From: Sphaerolaimus hirsutus | Lineage: Eukaryota; Nematoda; Chromadorea; Monhysterida; Sphaerolaimidae | Assembly: GCA_964036195.1 (NCBI GenBank) | Contig: OZ038452.1 | Location: 27,663,785 to 27,727,784 of the forward strand | DNA length: 64,000 bases | Direction of reading: 5' to 3' | Shown: piece by piece, positions 63,191 through 64,000 of the stretch | Numbering within the stretch: the stretch's first letter is position 1 | How the letters are laid out: each line of letters opens with the position of its first letter | Made by a program: the position numbers and the translations under genes | The notes under the pieces: model-generated | The model's database searches: none | The model's input: the letters and a program-made list of their open reading frames with translations, nothing else | What the model was told of the DNA's origin: nothing

Positions 63191-63324
63191 CTTGGAAAAG
63201 GGGGGGAGGTCGATAAGTCGATGCCGAGAAAATTGCATTCTATATAGAACGTTTTTGAACATGTGACACTCTAAAAAGGGTAAATGTGCTTACGTTATTG
63301 CGTTAAATTACGTTGTTGTTGTTG

Positions 63325-63802
63325 CAGGGGTCTCCTAGGGGGGGGGGGGGGTGGGCTGCCCCCCCCCCCAAATCAGCCAGCTATCTATCTATCCCGGAGG
63401 CCGCTCAGCTATCTATCTATCCCGAGGCAAATTTTTTGGCTACTACCCCAAAAGACCCCCCAAATCGCTCAGCTATCTATCTATCTGGAGTTGTCTTTGA
63501 TAAATTTTGCCCCAATTTTCGCTCAAATGACTAATTTTCACACCTTTTTATAGTTTTTCACCTTCAAAATCGTGCTTTCCGGCTATATACATGATTCTAT
63601 ACCTATTTTTAGCCATTTTATACCTACTTTTGGCTACTTTTAACTGCTTATTAGCGATTTTTTCCCCTTTCTGCCTTCTTAACCTTGAAAAAGCCTAGAT
63701 ATTGTGCCCCCGCCAGCTCCCCCCAGAAATATTTTCAGCTATCTATCCCTCCGGAGGAGCGATATCCAGCCCCTGCGAGGGCCGAAATCCTGGAGACCCG
63801 TG
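63325..63802. mobile_element. hAT-like CAGGGGTCTCC element, copy 2
   Basis: CAGGGGTCTCCTAGGG to CCTGGAGACCCGTG, flanked on both sides by TTGTTGTTG-like sequence. More than 80% similar by eye to 32608-33091, including the poly-G/poly-C hairpin and CTATCTAT blocks. Positions 63905-64000 are the start of another TAGGGTTGG-family core. Confidence 0.87.
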
Positions 63803-64000
63803 TTGTTGTTTTGTGGAAAATTTTTACAAAAATTGGCAGGACCAAACGTAAGTACCATTTATCTGCTCAACTCAGTTTTCGAAATTTCAGATTTATCAAC
63901 TTATTTTAAAAAATTGTTAGAACTTCCAAATATGGTGACGAGTCAACATATACAGCTGTCTCAGTCCTTTGTGATGTTTCATATGGGGCAATGGGATAGC

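Overview
This is a gene-rich but repeat-laden piece of an animal nuclear genome, probably from an invertebrate. Coding exons are short (60-360 bp) and GC-rich, with GT-AG introns. Introns and flanks are AT-rich and packed with small inverted-repeat transposons. The species cannot be named from the sequence. A HUWE1 orthologue with a WWE domain, three ubiquitin-binding motifs and about 84 visible exons (close to the vertebrate exon count) argues for a metazoan that has kept an intron-rich gene structure.

Layout. Two genes lie head to tail on the minus strand. (1) 63190 down to 10013 holds most of HUWE1, the giant HECT-type E3 ubiquitin ligase. The start codon and roughly the first 50 residues lie beyond the right edge. 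I modelled 84 exons (about 4,700 residues) by joining reading frames whose splice phases agree at every junction except around exon 34, which is tentative. In order they encode the N-terminal armadillo region (DUF908/DUF913), UBA, UIM, WWE, a long acidic tract, three UBM motifs, low-complexity linkers and the C-terminal HECT domain, whose catalytic cysteine codon is split by the last intron. (2) 8711 down to 1204 holds a 12-exon gene of about 703 residues with two U1/matrin-type C2H2 zinc fingers at its N-terminus, basic nuclear-localisation-like clusters and helical C-terminal exons. I could not assign it to a named family. The 1.3 kb between the two genes holds the likely HUWE1 3' UTR and transposon remnants.

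The introns contain several families of non-autonomous elements. One class begins TAGGG and ends CCCTA (or the related TAGTGATG/CATCACTA), makes 8-bp target duplications as hAT elements do, and has an interior made largely of one short repeated unit that differs from copy to copy. A second class begins CCGTATT, is flanked by TA duplications as Tc1/mariner elements are, and has long C/G homopolymer arms. Others are long palindromes. Many elements are nested, and one site (59551-60957) has taken three different TAGGG elements in a row, separated only by the same 8-bp duplication.

The gene and its repeats interact. Many HUWE1 acceptor sites use a pure poly-C tract as their pyrimidine tract, often preceded by CAAATA, which resembles the ends of the TA-flanked elements. 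One HECT-domain intron consists almost entirely of a palindromic element and looks like an intron gained by transposon insertion.
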